Origin: an uncultured bacterium | GTDB lineage: Bacteria > Gemmatimonadota > Gemmatimonadetes > Longimicrobiales > RSA9 | Length of the DNA: 27,378 nucleotides | Direction of reading: 5' to 3' | NCBI GenBank assembly: GCA_937889645.1 | Contig: CALBZE010000049.1 | Span: 1 to 27,378, forward strand | Shown here: positions 1-7,172 of the stretch, in pieces | Layout: each line of letters begins with the position of its first letter | How positions within the stretch are numbered: position 1 is the stretch's first letter | Program-made: the position numbers and the translations under genes | Notes under the pieces: model-generated | The model's database searches: none | Told to the model about the DNA's origin: nothing | Seen by the model: the letters and a program-made list of their open reading frames with translations, nothing else

Positions 1-94
1 CACTCGAGTAGGCAACAGGCCCCAAGGGCCTCGCCGAAAGACGCTCACAGGTCGCGCCACACAGACAGCACAATCGCGGTTGTCGGCTTCTGCG

Positions 95-127
95 GAGCCG
101 GTTGCGAGGCGACCGGCTCTTGCTTTG
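95..127 (+). terminator. Hairpin upstream of tRNA-Ile, possible terminator of an off-window gene
   Basis: An 8-bp perfect inverted repeat (GAGCCGGT at 95-102 with ACCGGCTC at 112-119, 9-nt loop) is followed by TTGCTTTG. It could end a transcript entering from the left. The U-tract is poor, so this is only a candidate. Nothing else is recognisable in positions 1-137, and the segment does not look like the 3' end of a 16S rRNA, so the tRNA-Ile here is not visibly part of an rRNA operon. Confidence 0.35.
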
Positions 128-137
128 TCGGCGGCGG

Positions 138-166
138 TTGAGGGGACGCCCTTGCGGTGTTATCTT
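138..166 (+). promoter_or_regulatory. Sigma-70-type promoter of tRNA-Ile
   Basis: TTGAGG (138-143) and TATCTT (161-166) are separated by 17 bp, the ideal spacing for a housekeeping promoter. Transcription would begin about 8-12 bp downstream, just ahead of the tRNA 5' end at 185. This is the best -35/-10 pair found in the window, and its position relative to the tRNA supports it. Confidence 0.6.
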
Positions 167-184
167 TGAAGTCTGCCGCCGCAA

Positions 185-258
<74 letters not shown>

Positions 259-273
259 CTGGTCGAAAAAGGA

Positions 274-311
274 AACCCCGCTCGGTCTCATGAGACCGAG
301 CGGGGTTTTTT
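274..311 (+). terminator. Perfect palindromic terminator of tRNA-Ile (copy T1)
   Basis: Positions 274-290 and 291-307 form a perfect 17-bp inverted repeat (AACCCCGCTCGGTCTCA and its complement), followed by a run of T on the plus strand. On the minus strand the hairpin is followed by TTTCCTTTTT, so it can also stop transcription of the convergent AraC-type gene ending at 402. Related hairpins with the same CCCGCTCGGTC left arm and GCGGGGTTTT right end occur at 5345-5380 and 7051-7088. The stretch 312-401 holds nothing else that I can recognise. Confidence 0.9.
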
Positions 312-401
312 CGTGCTGGAGGGCGAGCCTGTGTTGGGAGGGTCCATGGCTCGCGTCCGCGAAGGGTGCGTCCTACTGGCGGCTGAGAGCCGGTCGGCCG
401 C

Positions 402-1241
402 TCATGGCGCCGTGAACGGCATCTCGAAGGGCGCCGGGATTTCGTAGAACTCACCCGCGCCCATCAATACGGATGGCGCCTGGCCGAGCATCTGGTGGCA
501 GGTGCGGGTGAGGTGGGCGGAATCCGCGAAGCCGCAGGCGTGCGCGGCTGCGGATAGGGTGCTGCCACGCCCCACCGCGAGCATCGCGCGAGTCATGCGG
601 CGCCAGAGCACGTATCGGCGGAAGGGGAGTCCGATCTCCTCGCTGAAGAGGTGGGCGAAGCGGCTCGGAGAGAGGAAGACGGCGCGGGCGACGTCGTCGA
701 GAGAGATCTTCGCCGTGTCCATGCGCCGGATGACCTCGAGGCCCCGAACGATGCGTGGATCGAGGGGGCGGGGCGGCGGGGGGCCGGCGCAGAGTTGGCG
801 CACTACGGAATGGATGAGCCGCGCCGTCTCGGGGGCATCGATCGGGTCGTCCCAGATCGTGCGCAGCGCGGGCCGGCACGCATCGAGTTTCGCTTGCGGG
901 ATCTCCGACACCGGTGCACGGAGCGAGCGCTGGAGCCATCGGCCCTCGCGGGATTCGGGGTCGACCAGGATCACCGCGAGGTGCGATCCCATGGCGGCGA
1001 ACTGGTGGGGCACATCCGCCGCCACCACGATCCCCGGGGCGGTCACCCATGAGTCGTCGGGGCCGTGGAGCCCGACGGGGCCGTCGAGGCCGACGGCGAT
1101 CTGGACGGCGTGATGGGAGTGGCGAGGCACGACTCCGGAGCTCCGCCCCATCGTGAGGAAGCCCCCGTCCCAGAGATACCAGCGCGCGCGCCACCCGCTC
1201 GGCGTCGGCTCGCCGTTCGAATCGTCCATCATTTCCTGCAC
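402..1241 (-). CDS. AraC-family transcriptional regulator
   Basis: A 279-residue protein with a cupin-like N-terminal sensing region (about residues 25-120, with RHSHHAVQIAVG near 40) and a C-terminal AraC-type DNA-binding domain (about 165-260). The two helix-turn-helix segments read ISLDDVARAVFLSPSRFAHLF and STLSAAAHACGFADSAHLTR. The second has the AxxxGFxDxxHLxR pattern typical of the family. The annotated start is GTG at 1241. ATGs at 1232 and 1229 are alternatives, and AGGA lies 4 nt before the latter. The gene diverges from the lipoprotein/peroxidase/flavoprotein genes starting at 1423, so it may regulate them; that is inferred from position only. The ligand is unknown. Confidence 0.88.
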   Translation of the reverse strand: MQEMMDDSNGEPTPSGWRARWYLWDGGFLTMGRSSGVVPRHSHHAVQIAVGLDGPVGLHGPDDSWVTAPGIVVAADVPHQFAAMGSHLAVILVDPESREGRWLQRSLRAPVSEIPQAKLDACRPALRTIWDDPIDAPETARLIHSVVRQLCAGPPPPRPLDPRIVRGLEVIRRMDTAKISLDDVARAVFLSPSRFAHLFSEEIGLPFRRYVLWRRMTRAMLAVGRGSTLSAAAHACGFADSAHLTRTCHQMLGQAPSVLMGAGEFYEIPAPFEMPFTAP

Positions 1242-1299
1242 CTCTGCGCGTCCGGTCGTCCGGGTGTGTCGGATGGGCGAGAGCCTGCCACGAGCCGGC

Positions 1300-1328
1300 C
1301 CCTCGTAAAGTTAGCCGGTTCATACAAT
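1300..1328 (+). promoter_or_regulatory. Candidate promoter in the AraC/lipoprotein divergent spacer
   Basis: The 181-bp divergent spacer (1242-1422) contains TACAAT at 1323-1328, a good -10 match on the plus strand, in a locally AT-rich patch running to about 1350. No convincing -35 lies 16-18 bp upstream, which would fit a promoter that depends on an activator such as the adjacent AraC-type protein. The leader would be about 90 nt. Weak evidence. Confidence 0.3.
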
Positions 1329-1422
1329 AGATCCAGCGTCATTATTCAATCCCACCCCGGCGCATTCGAGCAGATTCCCTCCCGCGACGGAAGTGATCGG
1401 CGAACCACACGGGAGGAGAGCC

Positions 1423-1911
1423 ATGAAGGCGTACGGGAAGTGGGTCCGGGGGGAAGAGAAGCTGCGCCGGGGTGCGATGGTCGGCGTCATTGCGGTGGTG
1501 GGCATCGGCCTCCTGGCCGGGTGCGCCCACATGATGATGATGTTCCACGCCAAGGCGGAGCGTCCGCCGGCGTCGGAGTTCGGGCTCGGCCCCCGGGTCT
1601 CCGCGAATGGGGTCTACGAGGCGACGATCGAACCGACCGAGCCGCTGAAGGTGAGGCGCATGCATACGGTGCGGCTGAAGGTCGGCACGGCGGAGGGCGC
1701 CGCGGTGGATGGAGCCGAGATCGTCGTCGACGGCGGCATGCCTCAGCACGGCCACGGCCTGCCGACGAAGCCGCGCGTGACGCGGTCCCTGGGCGGGGGC
1801 GTGTACCAGGTCGACGGCGTGAAGTTCAACATGGGCGGCTGGTGGGAGTTGAAGTTCCGGATCGCCTCGGCGGCGGGGACGGACAGCGTCGTCTTCAACC
1901 TCGACCTGTAG
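1423..1911 (+). CDS. YtkA/FixH-like lipoprotein, Met/His-rich, possible copper binder
   Basis: A 162-residue predicted lipoprotein. ATG 1423 is preceded by GGAGGAGAG (1412-1420), a strong ribosome binding site that decides the start. A charged N-terminus and hydrophobic segment (about residues 19-33) end in lipobox LAGC, with Cys34 as the likely lipidated residue. Right after it comes CAHMMMMFH. The rest resembles the small beta-sandwich YtkA/FixH-like domain, including GGMPQHGHGLP (about residue 106) and a WWELKF strand near the C-terminus. Clustered Met and His residues suggest metal binding, perhaps copper; this is inference. The next gene (45 bp on) encodes a di-heme peroxidase, so the pair may act together in the periplasm. 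Confidence 0.8.
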   Translation: MKAYGKWVRGEEKLRRGAMVGVIAVVGIGLLAGCAHMMMMFHAKAERPPASEFGLGPRVSANGVYEATIEPTEPLKVRRMHTVRLKVGTAEGAAVDGAEIVVDGGMPQHGHGLPTKPRVTRSLGGGVYQVDGVKFNMGGWWELKFRIASAAGTDSVVFNLDL

Positions 1912-1956
1912 GGTGTCCGGATCCTTGGACGAGGCAAAGTCTCATTGGGGGATGAC

Positions 1957-3216
1957 ATGGCGAAGATCCGGGCCGTAGTGCCGGGCGCGATCGCTCTGAT
2001 CGTGACGGTAGCGTGTGCCGCGTCGATCGTGCAGGTGGGGCGCTGGAGCGCCGAAGAGATCGAGGCGATCGAGTCGCTCTGGCTCGGGTCGCTCGAGCCG
2101 CTGCCGCCGGACCCGTCGAATCGGTATGCGGACGACCCCGCCGCGGTCGCGTTCGGCCACGAGCTCTTCTTCGATGCCCGCCTGAGCTCGAACGGCCGGG
2201 TGTCGTGCGCGAGCTGCCACATGCCGGACCGCGAATTCCAGGATGGGAGGACGCGGGGCATCGGGGTGGGGACGACCGATCGCCGTACCATGCCGATCGC
2301 CGGGACCGCGTACAGCCCCTGGCAATTCTGGGACGGGCGTAAGGACAGCCAATGGGCGCAGGCGCTGGGCCCCCTCGAGAGCCCGGTCGAACACGGGGGG
2401 AGCCGCACTCAGTATGCACACGTCGTCGCAGAGCATTACCGCGCGGAGTACGAAGCGATCTTCGGGCCACTCCCCGACCTGAGCGGGCTCCCCCACCGTG
2501 CCGGCCCGGTCCCCGACTCTGCAGCCCGTGTGGCTTGGGAGCGCATTACGCCCGAGGATCGCGAATCGGTCAACCGGATCTTCGCGAACATTGGGAAGGC
2601 GATCGCCGCCTACGAGCGGCGGATCCAGTACGGTCCCACGCGCTTCGACCGCTACGCGGAGGGAATGGCCCGGGAGGGCCGCGCTCCGGCTGGGGTGCTC
2701 TCGAAGGACGAAGAGGCGGGGCTCCGGCTCTTCATCGGGAAGGCGAAGTGCATCGACTGCCACAACGGGCCGCTGTTGACCAACAACGACTTCCACAACA
2801 TCGGCGTCCCCGTCGCCCGGGGGCTCGGCGCGGACCGTGGGCGCGCGGTGGGCGCCGCGCAGGTGCTCGGCGACGAGTTCAACTGCAGGGGCCCCTACAG
2901 CGACGCACGCCCCGAGGAGTGCCTGGCGCTCGAGTTCATCGTCGCGGAGGGTCACGCGCTGGAAGGCGCCTTCAAGACTCCGAGCCTCCGCGGCGTGGCC
3001 GAGCGGGCTCCGTACATGCACGCCGGCCAGTTCGCCACGCTCCGAGAGGTCCTGCGCCACTACAACGAGGCGCCCGCGGCGCCGATCGGCCACACCGAAC
3101 TCGAGCGGCTGCGCCTCTCGGAGAAGGAGCTCGCCCAACTCGAGGCGTACCTCCGGACCCTCAGCGGTCCGGTCGCCGCGGATTCCGGACTGCTCGCGCC
3201 CCCGGTGCGACGTTAG
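1957..3216 (+). CDS. Di-heme cytochrome c peroxidase / MauG-type protein
   Basis: A 419-residue exported protein with two c-type heme sites, CASCH (Cys84, Cys87, His88) and CIDCH (Cys265, Cys268, His269). It also shows family landmarks: LFFDxRLSxNGxxSCAxCH, FWDGRxxSxWxQALGPLESPVEHG, GKxxxxYE (spanning about 215-222), and FKTPSLRGVxxxxPYMHAGxFxTLxEVLxHYN near the C-terminus. These place it in the CcpA/MauG superfamily, which reduces H2O2 or oxidises a partner protein in the periplasm. The N-terminus (residues 5-26) is a signal peptide or anchor. ATG 1957 is preferred over TTG 1945 because GGGGGA (1947-1952) sits 4 nt upstream. It is probably co-transcribed with the lipoprotein before it. Whether it is a true peroxidase or a MauG-like enzyme cannot be settled from sequence alone. 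Confidence 0.92.
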   Translation: MAKIRAVVPGAIALIVTVACAASIVQVGRWSAEEIEAIESLWLGSLEPLPPDPSNRYADDPAAVAFGHELFFDARLSSNGRVSCASCHMPDREFQDGRTRGIGVGTTDRRTMPIAGTAYSPWQFWDGRKDSQWAQALGPLESPVEHGGSRTQYAHVVAEHYRAEYEAIFGPLPDLSGLPHRAGPVPDSAARVAWERITPEDRESVNRIFANIGKAIAAYERRIQYGPTRFDRYAEGMAREGRAPAGVLSKDEEAGLRLFIGKAKCIDCHNGPLLTNNDFHNIGVPVARGLGADRGRAVGAAQVLGDEFNCRGPYSDARPEECLALEFIVAEGHALEGAFKTPSLRGVAERAPYMHAGQFATLREVLRHYNEAPAAPIGHTELERLRLSEKELAQLEAYLRTLSGPVAADSGLLAPPVRR

Positions 3217-3281
3217 AGTCGCGCGGCGTGCGCCGGGGCGGGTATCGATGGAGGAACCCACACGATCGAATGCAGGGTCCG

Positions 3282-4319
3282 ATGGACAGATACGATGTCG
3301 TGGTGATCGGCGGGGGGCAGGCAGGGCTCGCTATGGGGCACTTCCTCGCCCGGCAGGGTCGGCGTTTCGCGATCCTCGATGCATCGCCCCGGGTGGGCCA
3401 CGCCTGGCGCACCCGCTGGGATTCGCTGACCCTCTTCACACCCGCGCGCTACAGCGCGCTCCCCGGCCTCGCCTTTCCGGGCGACCCGGAGCACTACCCG
3501 GGCAAGGACGAGGTCGCGGATTACCTGGAGCGCTACGTGGCTGCCTTCGACCTCCCGGTCCGACTCGGCGAGCGGGTGGTCGCGCTCCGTCCCTCGCGTG
3601 ACGGGGCGGAGTTCGAGATCGACACCGCCACCGCCCGTTACGGCGCGGACAATGTGGTAGTCGCGACGGGGCCGTTCCAGCTCCCGTTCGTCCCCGGCAT
3701 CGGGCGGGGTCTCACGTCGAACGTGGTCCAGCTCCACAGCAGCGAGTACCGCAACCCGGAGCAACTCCCGCGGGGTGATGTCCTGGTCGTGGGGGGCGGC
3801 AACTCGGGGGTGCAGATCGCCGCGGAGCTCGCCGCGACGCGCCGGACGACGCTGTCGGTCGGTACGAGACTCCCCCGGCTCCCCGAGCGGTTCCTCGGCC
3901 GAAGCCTCTTCTGGTGGCTGGAGAAGGCCGGGCTCATGGACATTACGGTCGACTCGCGGCTCGGTCGGAGGATGAGCCGTAAAGACGTCCTGATCGGCGG
4001 CAGCCCCAAGATCCTCGCACGCGAGAGGGGCGTTCGGGTCGTGAGCGGGGTGGAGTGGTGCGACGGGGACCGGGTCCGCACGCGCGACGGCGAGGAGCTC
4101 CGGGTCGACGTCGTCATCTGGGCGACGGGGTTCCGATCGGACTACCGGTGGATCGAGGCGCCGGTGCTCGACCGCTCCGGGCTGCCGATCCACCGGCGCG
4201 GCGTCACCGCCCTCCCGGGGCTCTACTTCCTGGGCCTCCCGTGGCAGCACACCCGCGGTTCCGCGCTGATCGGCTGGGTCGGAAGGGATGCGGCGTACCT
4301 GGCCGAGCGGATCGCGTAG
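3282..4319 (+). CDS. FMO-like FAD/NAD(P)-dependent oxidoreductase
   Basis: A 345-residue flavoprotein. The FAD-binding Rossmann motif is at the extreme N-terminus (VVVIGGGQAGLAMG, residues 5-18). It is followed by the family WDSLTLFTPARYSALPG stretch, an ATGPFQLP segment, a second Rossmann motif for NAD(P)H (VLVVGGGNSGVQIAAEL, about residue 167) and a C-terminal ATGFRSDY block. This layout matches flavin monooxygenase-like / CzcO-type proteins, which are often annotated as metal-resistance-associated or Baeyer-Villiger-like enzymes. The substrate is unknown. Start ATG 3282 (preceded by CAGGG) or ATG 3270, four codons earlier, are both possible. It lies 65 bp after the peroxidase gene on the same strand and may share its transcript. 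Confidence 0.88.
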   Translation: MDRYDVVVIGGGQAGLAMGHFLARQGRRFAILDASPRVGHAWRTRWDSLTLFTPARYSALPGLAFPGDPEHYPGKDEVADYLERYVAAFDLPVRLGERVVALRPSRDGAEFEIDTATARYGADNVVVATGPFQLPFVPGIGRGLTSNVVQLHSSEYRNPEQLPRGDVLVVGGGNSGVQIAAELAATRRTTLSVGTRLPRLPERFLGRSLFWWLEKAGLMDITVDSRLGRRMSRKDVLIGGSPKILARERGVRVVSGVEWCDGDRVRTRDGEELRVDVVIWATGFRSDYRWIEAPVLDRSGLPIHRRGVTALPGLYFLGLPWQHTRGSALIGWVGRDAAYLAERIA

Positions 4320-4350
4320 GGCCGCCGCCGCCCTGTAGGACCGCGCCATC

Positions 4351-4378
4351 CGGGGCCCGGAGCCATCCCCGGGCCCCG
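4351..4378. terminator. GC-rich hairpin between convergent genes
   Basis: A perfect 10-bp stem (CGGGGCCCGG at 4351-4360 with CCGGGCCCCG at 4369-4378) encloses an 8-nt loop. It lies 31 bp after the flavoprotein stop and 66 bp after the stop of the oncoming SPFH gene. It lacks a U-tract on either strand, so it may be a bidirectional transcript-ending or RNA-stabilising hairpin rather than a classical terminator. Confidence 0.5.
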
Positions 4379-4444
4379 TCGTGCCGCCTACTGCCGCCTT
4401 GGAAGTCGGTCGATCTCGGCCCTCAGCCGCGCTTTCACGGCGCC

Positions 4445-5242
4445 CTACCTCCTCGGCTGGAACGGGAGCAGGTCCGCGACCGAGCCACCGATCACGCAGG
4501 TCTGCACGCCCTGGCAGAGCTCCTTGAGGTGCTGCGCGATCTCGAGCTGGAGCAGTGCCGGGTTCCGCCGGTACGCCTCGGCCGTGACCTCCTTCGCCTT
4601 CGCAGCGAGCTCGGCGGCGATGTACTGGCCGTAGGCTTTCACGCTGTCGATCTGCGCCTGACGCTGCGCCTCCTGGTACTCGAGGTCACGCCGCGCCTTC
4701 TGGATGCGCGCCTGCTCGATCTGCTGCGGAACCACGAGGTTCGTCACGTAGACGCGCTTGATTTCGACCATGCCTCCGATCTTGTCCTGGATCTGCTCGC
4801 GCACGGCCGTCGAGAGGCGGCCGAGATCGCCCGCGCTGAAGATCTCTTCCACCGTGAACTGGTTGATCGCTCGCATGTAGCCGTCGCGGATCGCCTTCAT
4901 GAGCTCATCCTCGGCGGCTTTCTGGCTGCGCTTGTCCAAGAAGACTTCATAGACGGTGGCCGGGTCGAAGGCGTAGATCACCGAAACATCGGCCGTCACC
5001 GTGAGCTGGTCCTTCGAGGCCGCGCTCATCTTCACGGGTTCGACTTCCTTCTCCGTCAGGGTGAAGCAGGTCACGTCGTAGATGCCCCATGTGCCTTCGA
5101 TTCCCGGCTCCAGGTCCCGCTTGACGACCTTGCCGTATCGCGTCTTGATGCAGCTCTCGGTCTGGTCGATGAACGCGCAGCCCGAGGCGAAGAGCGCCAC
5201 GATCAGGCTCATCATTGCGGTCCTGCGGAACGGATAGCGCAT
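4445..5242 (-). CDS. SPFH/band-7 (prohibitin-like) lipoprotein
   Basis: A 265-residue protein with an N-terminal signal ending in lipobox FASGC (Cys22). An SPFH/prohibitin-like domain follows (about residues 35-200): LTVTADVSVIYAFDPATVYEVF, then VREQIQDKIGGMVEIKRVYVTNLVVPQQIEQA. After this comes a charged, Ala/Gln/Glu-rich helical segment (about 185-235) typical of the coiled-coil part of these proteins. Family members assemble into membrane-bound rings or scaffolds. Here membrane attachment would be through lipid rather than a transmembrane helix. The start is firm: AGGGAGGGAACA lies directly before ATG 5242. It is convergent with the flavoprotein gene and transcribed alone. Its precise role is unknown. 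Confidence 0.85.
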   Translation of the reverse strand: MRYPFRRTAMMSLIVALFASGCAFIDQTESCIKTRYGKVVKRDLEPGIEGTWGIYDVTCFTLTEKEVEPVKMSAASKDQLTVTADVSVIYAFDPATVYEVFLDKRSQKAAEDELMKAIRDGYMRAINQFTVEEIFSAGDLGRLSTAVREQIQDKIGGMVEIKRVYVTNLVVPQQIEQARIQKARRDLEYQEAQRQAQIDSVKAYGQYIAAELAAKAKEVTAEAYRRNPALLQLEIAQHLKELCQGVQTCVIGGSVADLLPFQPRR

Positions 5243-5344
5243 TGTTCCCTCCCTTCGTCAGGGGTTACGTGATTGGCGCCCCGAACTCCCGGAGCGCGTT
5301 CGATACGTCCGCTCGTGACTAACGTAGAGGTGTCGAGAATGGAA

Positions 5345-5380
5345 TCCCGCTCGGTCTCGTCGGATCGGGCGGGGTTTTCT
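5345..5380 (+). terminator. Orphan tRNA-type terminator (copy T2)
   Basis: CCCGCTCGGTC (5346-5356) pairs with GATCGGGCGGG (5363-5373) through nine Watson-Crick and two G-T pairs around a 6-nt loop, followed by TTTTCT. The left arm is identical to that of the tRNA-Ile terminator at 274-311, and the right arm and tail (CGGGCGGGGTTTTCT) match the copy at 7051-7088. No plus-strand gene precedes it: the neighbours on both sides are minus-strand genes. It therefore looks like a relic carried with a duplicated or inserted segment. I could not assign tRNA sequence in front of it. Confidence 0.7.
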
Positions 5381-5389
5381 ATGGAACCG

Positions 5390-6789
5390 TCACGCTTGCC
5401 GCAAAGTCTCCAATGGGCTGACGGAAAGCGCGCGCAATGACACGGACAGAGCGGTAACCAAGGCAACGACGGATATCACCACCACCGTGGCGACCAGTAT
5501 CACGGGATTGATGTAAGACGCACCGAGAGAGGAGAACACCACGGGCACCACTCTCCCTTCGATCAAGCGGCCGATCGACGCGACACAGCCCAGCGCCACG
5601 ATGATCCCTATCCCGACGGAAACGAGCGTCTCGCGCGCGACGACGAAGAGGATCCGCGAGGGCGGCGAACCCAGAGCGAGCCGTACTCCTATCTCTTGAC
5701 GGCGCGTTCTCACGCCGACGGCGACCAGGCCGGCCACGCCGAGCATGGCCAGCACGTATCCGACCGCGACGGCCGCGAGGACCAGGCGCTGGGTGGATCG
5801 CAGCCGTCGTCCGTACCCCGAAGACATTTGCAGGTCGAGGAGGGTGCCGATCTCCTGGATCGGGATCGACTCGTCGACCGTGCGTCCCGAAGGTGCGCCC
5901 CATGTGGTCGAACCGTTGAGTATTCTCCACGACGCCGACGACGGTCATCCAGACACCGTCGCTACCGATCTTCACCCGACGTCCCAATGGTGACGAGCCC
6001 GGCCACCACGCTTCTGCGGCTCGGCGGTTGATGACGACCACGGGCGGCGACCGATCATCGTCCACCTCGTTGAACGTCCGGCCGTCGACAACCGGGACCC
6101 CGAGGACCTCGAAGAATTCCGGCGTCACCTCATAGTAGCCCGTCACGCGAGCGTTCTGCGGTTGGTCCGTGTAATCCGGGATGGCGACAACGACACGCTC
6201 CGCGTCGTAGCCCATGGAAACGGTCTTGTACCGCCGCATTGCGAATGTCAGCAGAGCGGTGGTCGCGGTGAGCACGACGCACGCGGCGACTTGGACGCTT
6301 ACGGCCACGCGTCGTGACCTCCTTTGCTGCGACGTCCCATATGCACGGCTTCCTGAGGCCAGCGAGGTGCGTATCGCATCCGCAGTGCAGTAGCGAATCG
6401 GTAGCGCCGCCGCGATCGCCGAGAGGACCAACCCCGCGGCGGCTGCTTCGATCGCCAAGATCGGGTCATACCGGGATTCGCCACCGTAGGCACCGGGAAT
6501 CGGCGCCCAGTCCCCTACCGGCAAGTCCTTCCAAATGCCGGAACGGCGAGCCGATCCAGTTCTCGAGGCGAGCGGCGGGTAGGAAGTCGGAAGTCGTGCT
6601 ATTCCCGGGCGATTCGGTCGCCAGGACTTCCACGAGGCGATGCGCGTTGGCGAACTGAGGCCCGGCAGATACAGTCGCCGCGAGACGCGCAAAAGACGCG
6701 AGCAACCCGATCCCGAGAGCGATCGAGACCACGCCGGTCGCGGTGAACACCGGCGCCCGAACGAGACTCCTGACGGTTCGCCTGATCAT
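5390..6789 (-). pseudogene. Decayed MacB/FtsX-type ABC transporter permease (ADOP family)
   Basis: Three reading frames together resemble one permease, but the gene is broken. The N-terminal piece from ATG 6789 (MIRRTVRSLVRAPVFTATG, then the first transmembrane helix, to about RHLEGLAGR) corresponds to the start of an ADOP permease. The reading frame then shifts near 6500 into a piece starting about PILAIEAAAAGLVLSAIAAALP. That piece aligns in pattern with the middle of such proteins, so the first periplasmic domain and first FtsX helices (roughly 200 residues) appear deleted. A second shift near 5920 leads to the C-terminal piece (VDESIPIQEIGTLLDL, then VAVGVRTRRQEIGVRLALGSP, ending ETLRQA), with part of the second periplasmic domain missing. 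Intact family members are about 800 residues and export peptides or lipids with a MacB-like ATPase; none is present here. It lies between two tRNA-terminator copies. Confidence 0.8.
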
Positions 6790-6990
6790 CCGGATTCGAC
6801 GACGAGCGTATGGACGACGCGTCCTGCACAAACCGGGGAGTTCGGTGGCGCTGCCGACGGCCGATGTATACAATTTCGCCGATTTCGTTGTCACATGGTG
6901 TGTTCCATTTGCTGGAAATCGCGATGGTTGATCGCGCGGCCCGTGGTCGAGATTTCGTTGATCTGGCGGGACCGGGCGATCGGGGACCTC

Positions 6991-7033
6991 CCTGATCAAC
7001 GTGAGATCGGTGGTTCGAGTCCATCCGCGCCCA
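6991..7033 (+). pseudogene. tRNA-Ile 3' fragment
   Basis: Positions 6991-7033 align without gaps to positions 216-258 of the intact tRNA-Ile. Both are 43 nt from the anticodon loop to the discriminator A, with 37 identities. The TTCGAG T-loop core is kept, and the T-stem change (CCACC to CCATC) preserves a G-T pair. There is no D arm or matching 5' acceptor strand upstream, because the sequence before 6991 is unrelated, so it cannot fold as a tRNA. It is followed 17 nt later by a terminator like that of the intact gene. A tRNA 3' end of this kind is the usual footprint of integration at a tRNA gene, or of a partial duplication. Confidence 0.82.
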
Positions 7034-7050
7034 CCGGGCGGAGAACGAAG

Positions 7051-7088
7051 CCCCGCTCGGTCTTGCGGGACCGGGCGGGGTTTTCTCT
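7051..7088 (+). terminator. tRNA-type terminator behind the tRNA-Ile fragment (copy T3)
   Basis: CCCCGCTCGGTC (7051-7062) pairs with GACCGGGCGGGG (7069-7080) with one G-T pair and a 6-nt loop, followed by TTTTCTCTT. The spacing from the tRNA 3' end to the stem is close to that at the intact tRNA-Ile, so the fragment and terminator appear to have moved together. It would also insulate the downstream propeller gene from transcription entering from the left. Confidence 0.85.
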
Positions 7089-7172
7089 TGTGCCGTGCAT
7101 CGAGAGTTATGAATTATATCGTTGTGGGGTTTGGGGACCGGACACGGCTATGTCCTGAACGCGTGGAGAATC

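Noticed and set aside
2352..3281. Long N-terminal extension of the flavoprotein frame overlapping the peroxidase gene
   Set aside because: The FAD-binding motif must be near the N-terminus and starts at ATG 3282; the extension is Arg-rich shadow sequence of the peroxidase.
5281..5345. A second tRNA fragment in front of the T2 terminator
   Set aside because: TTCGATA at 5299-5305 resembles a T-loop, but the flanking stems do not pair and the spacing to the hairpin differs from the other copies.
6599..7024. Minus-strand frame beginning MDSNHRSHVDQGG across the tRNA fragment
   Set aside because: Peptides of this type are a well-known artefact of reading the antisense strand of tRNA 3' ends; the frame also overlaps the permease remnant and has no ribosome binding site.
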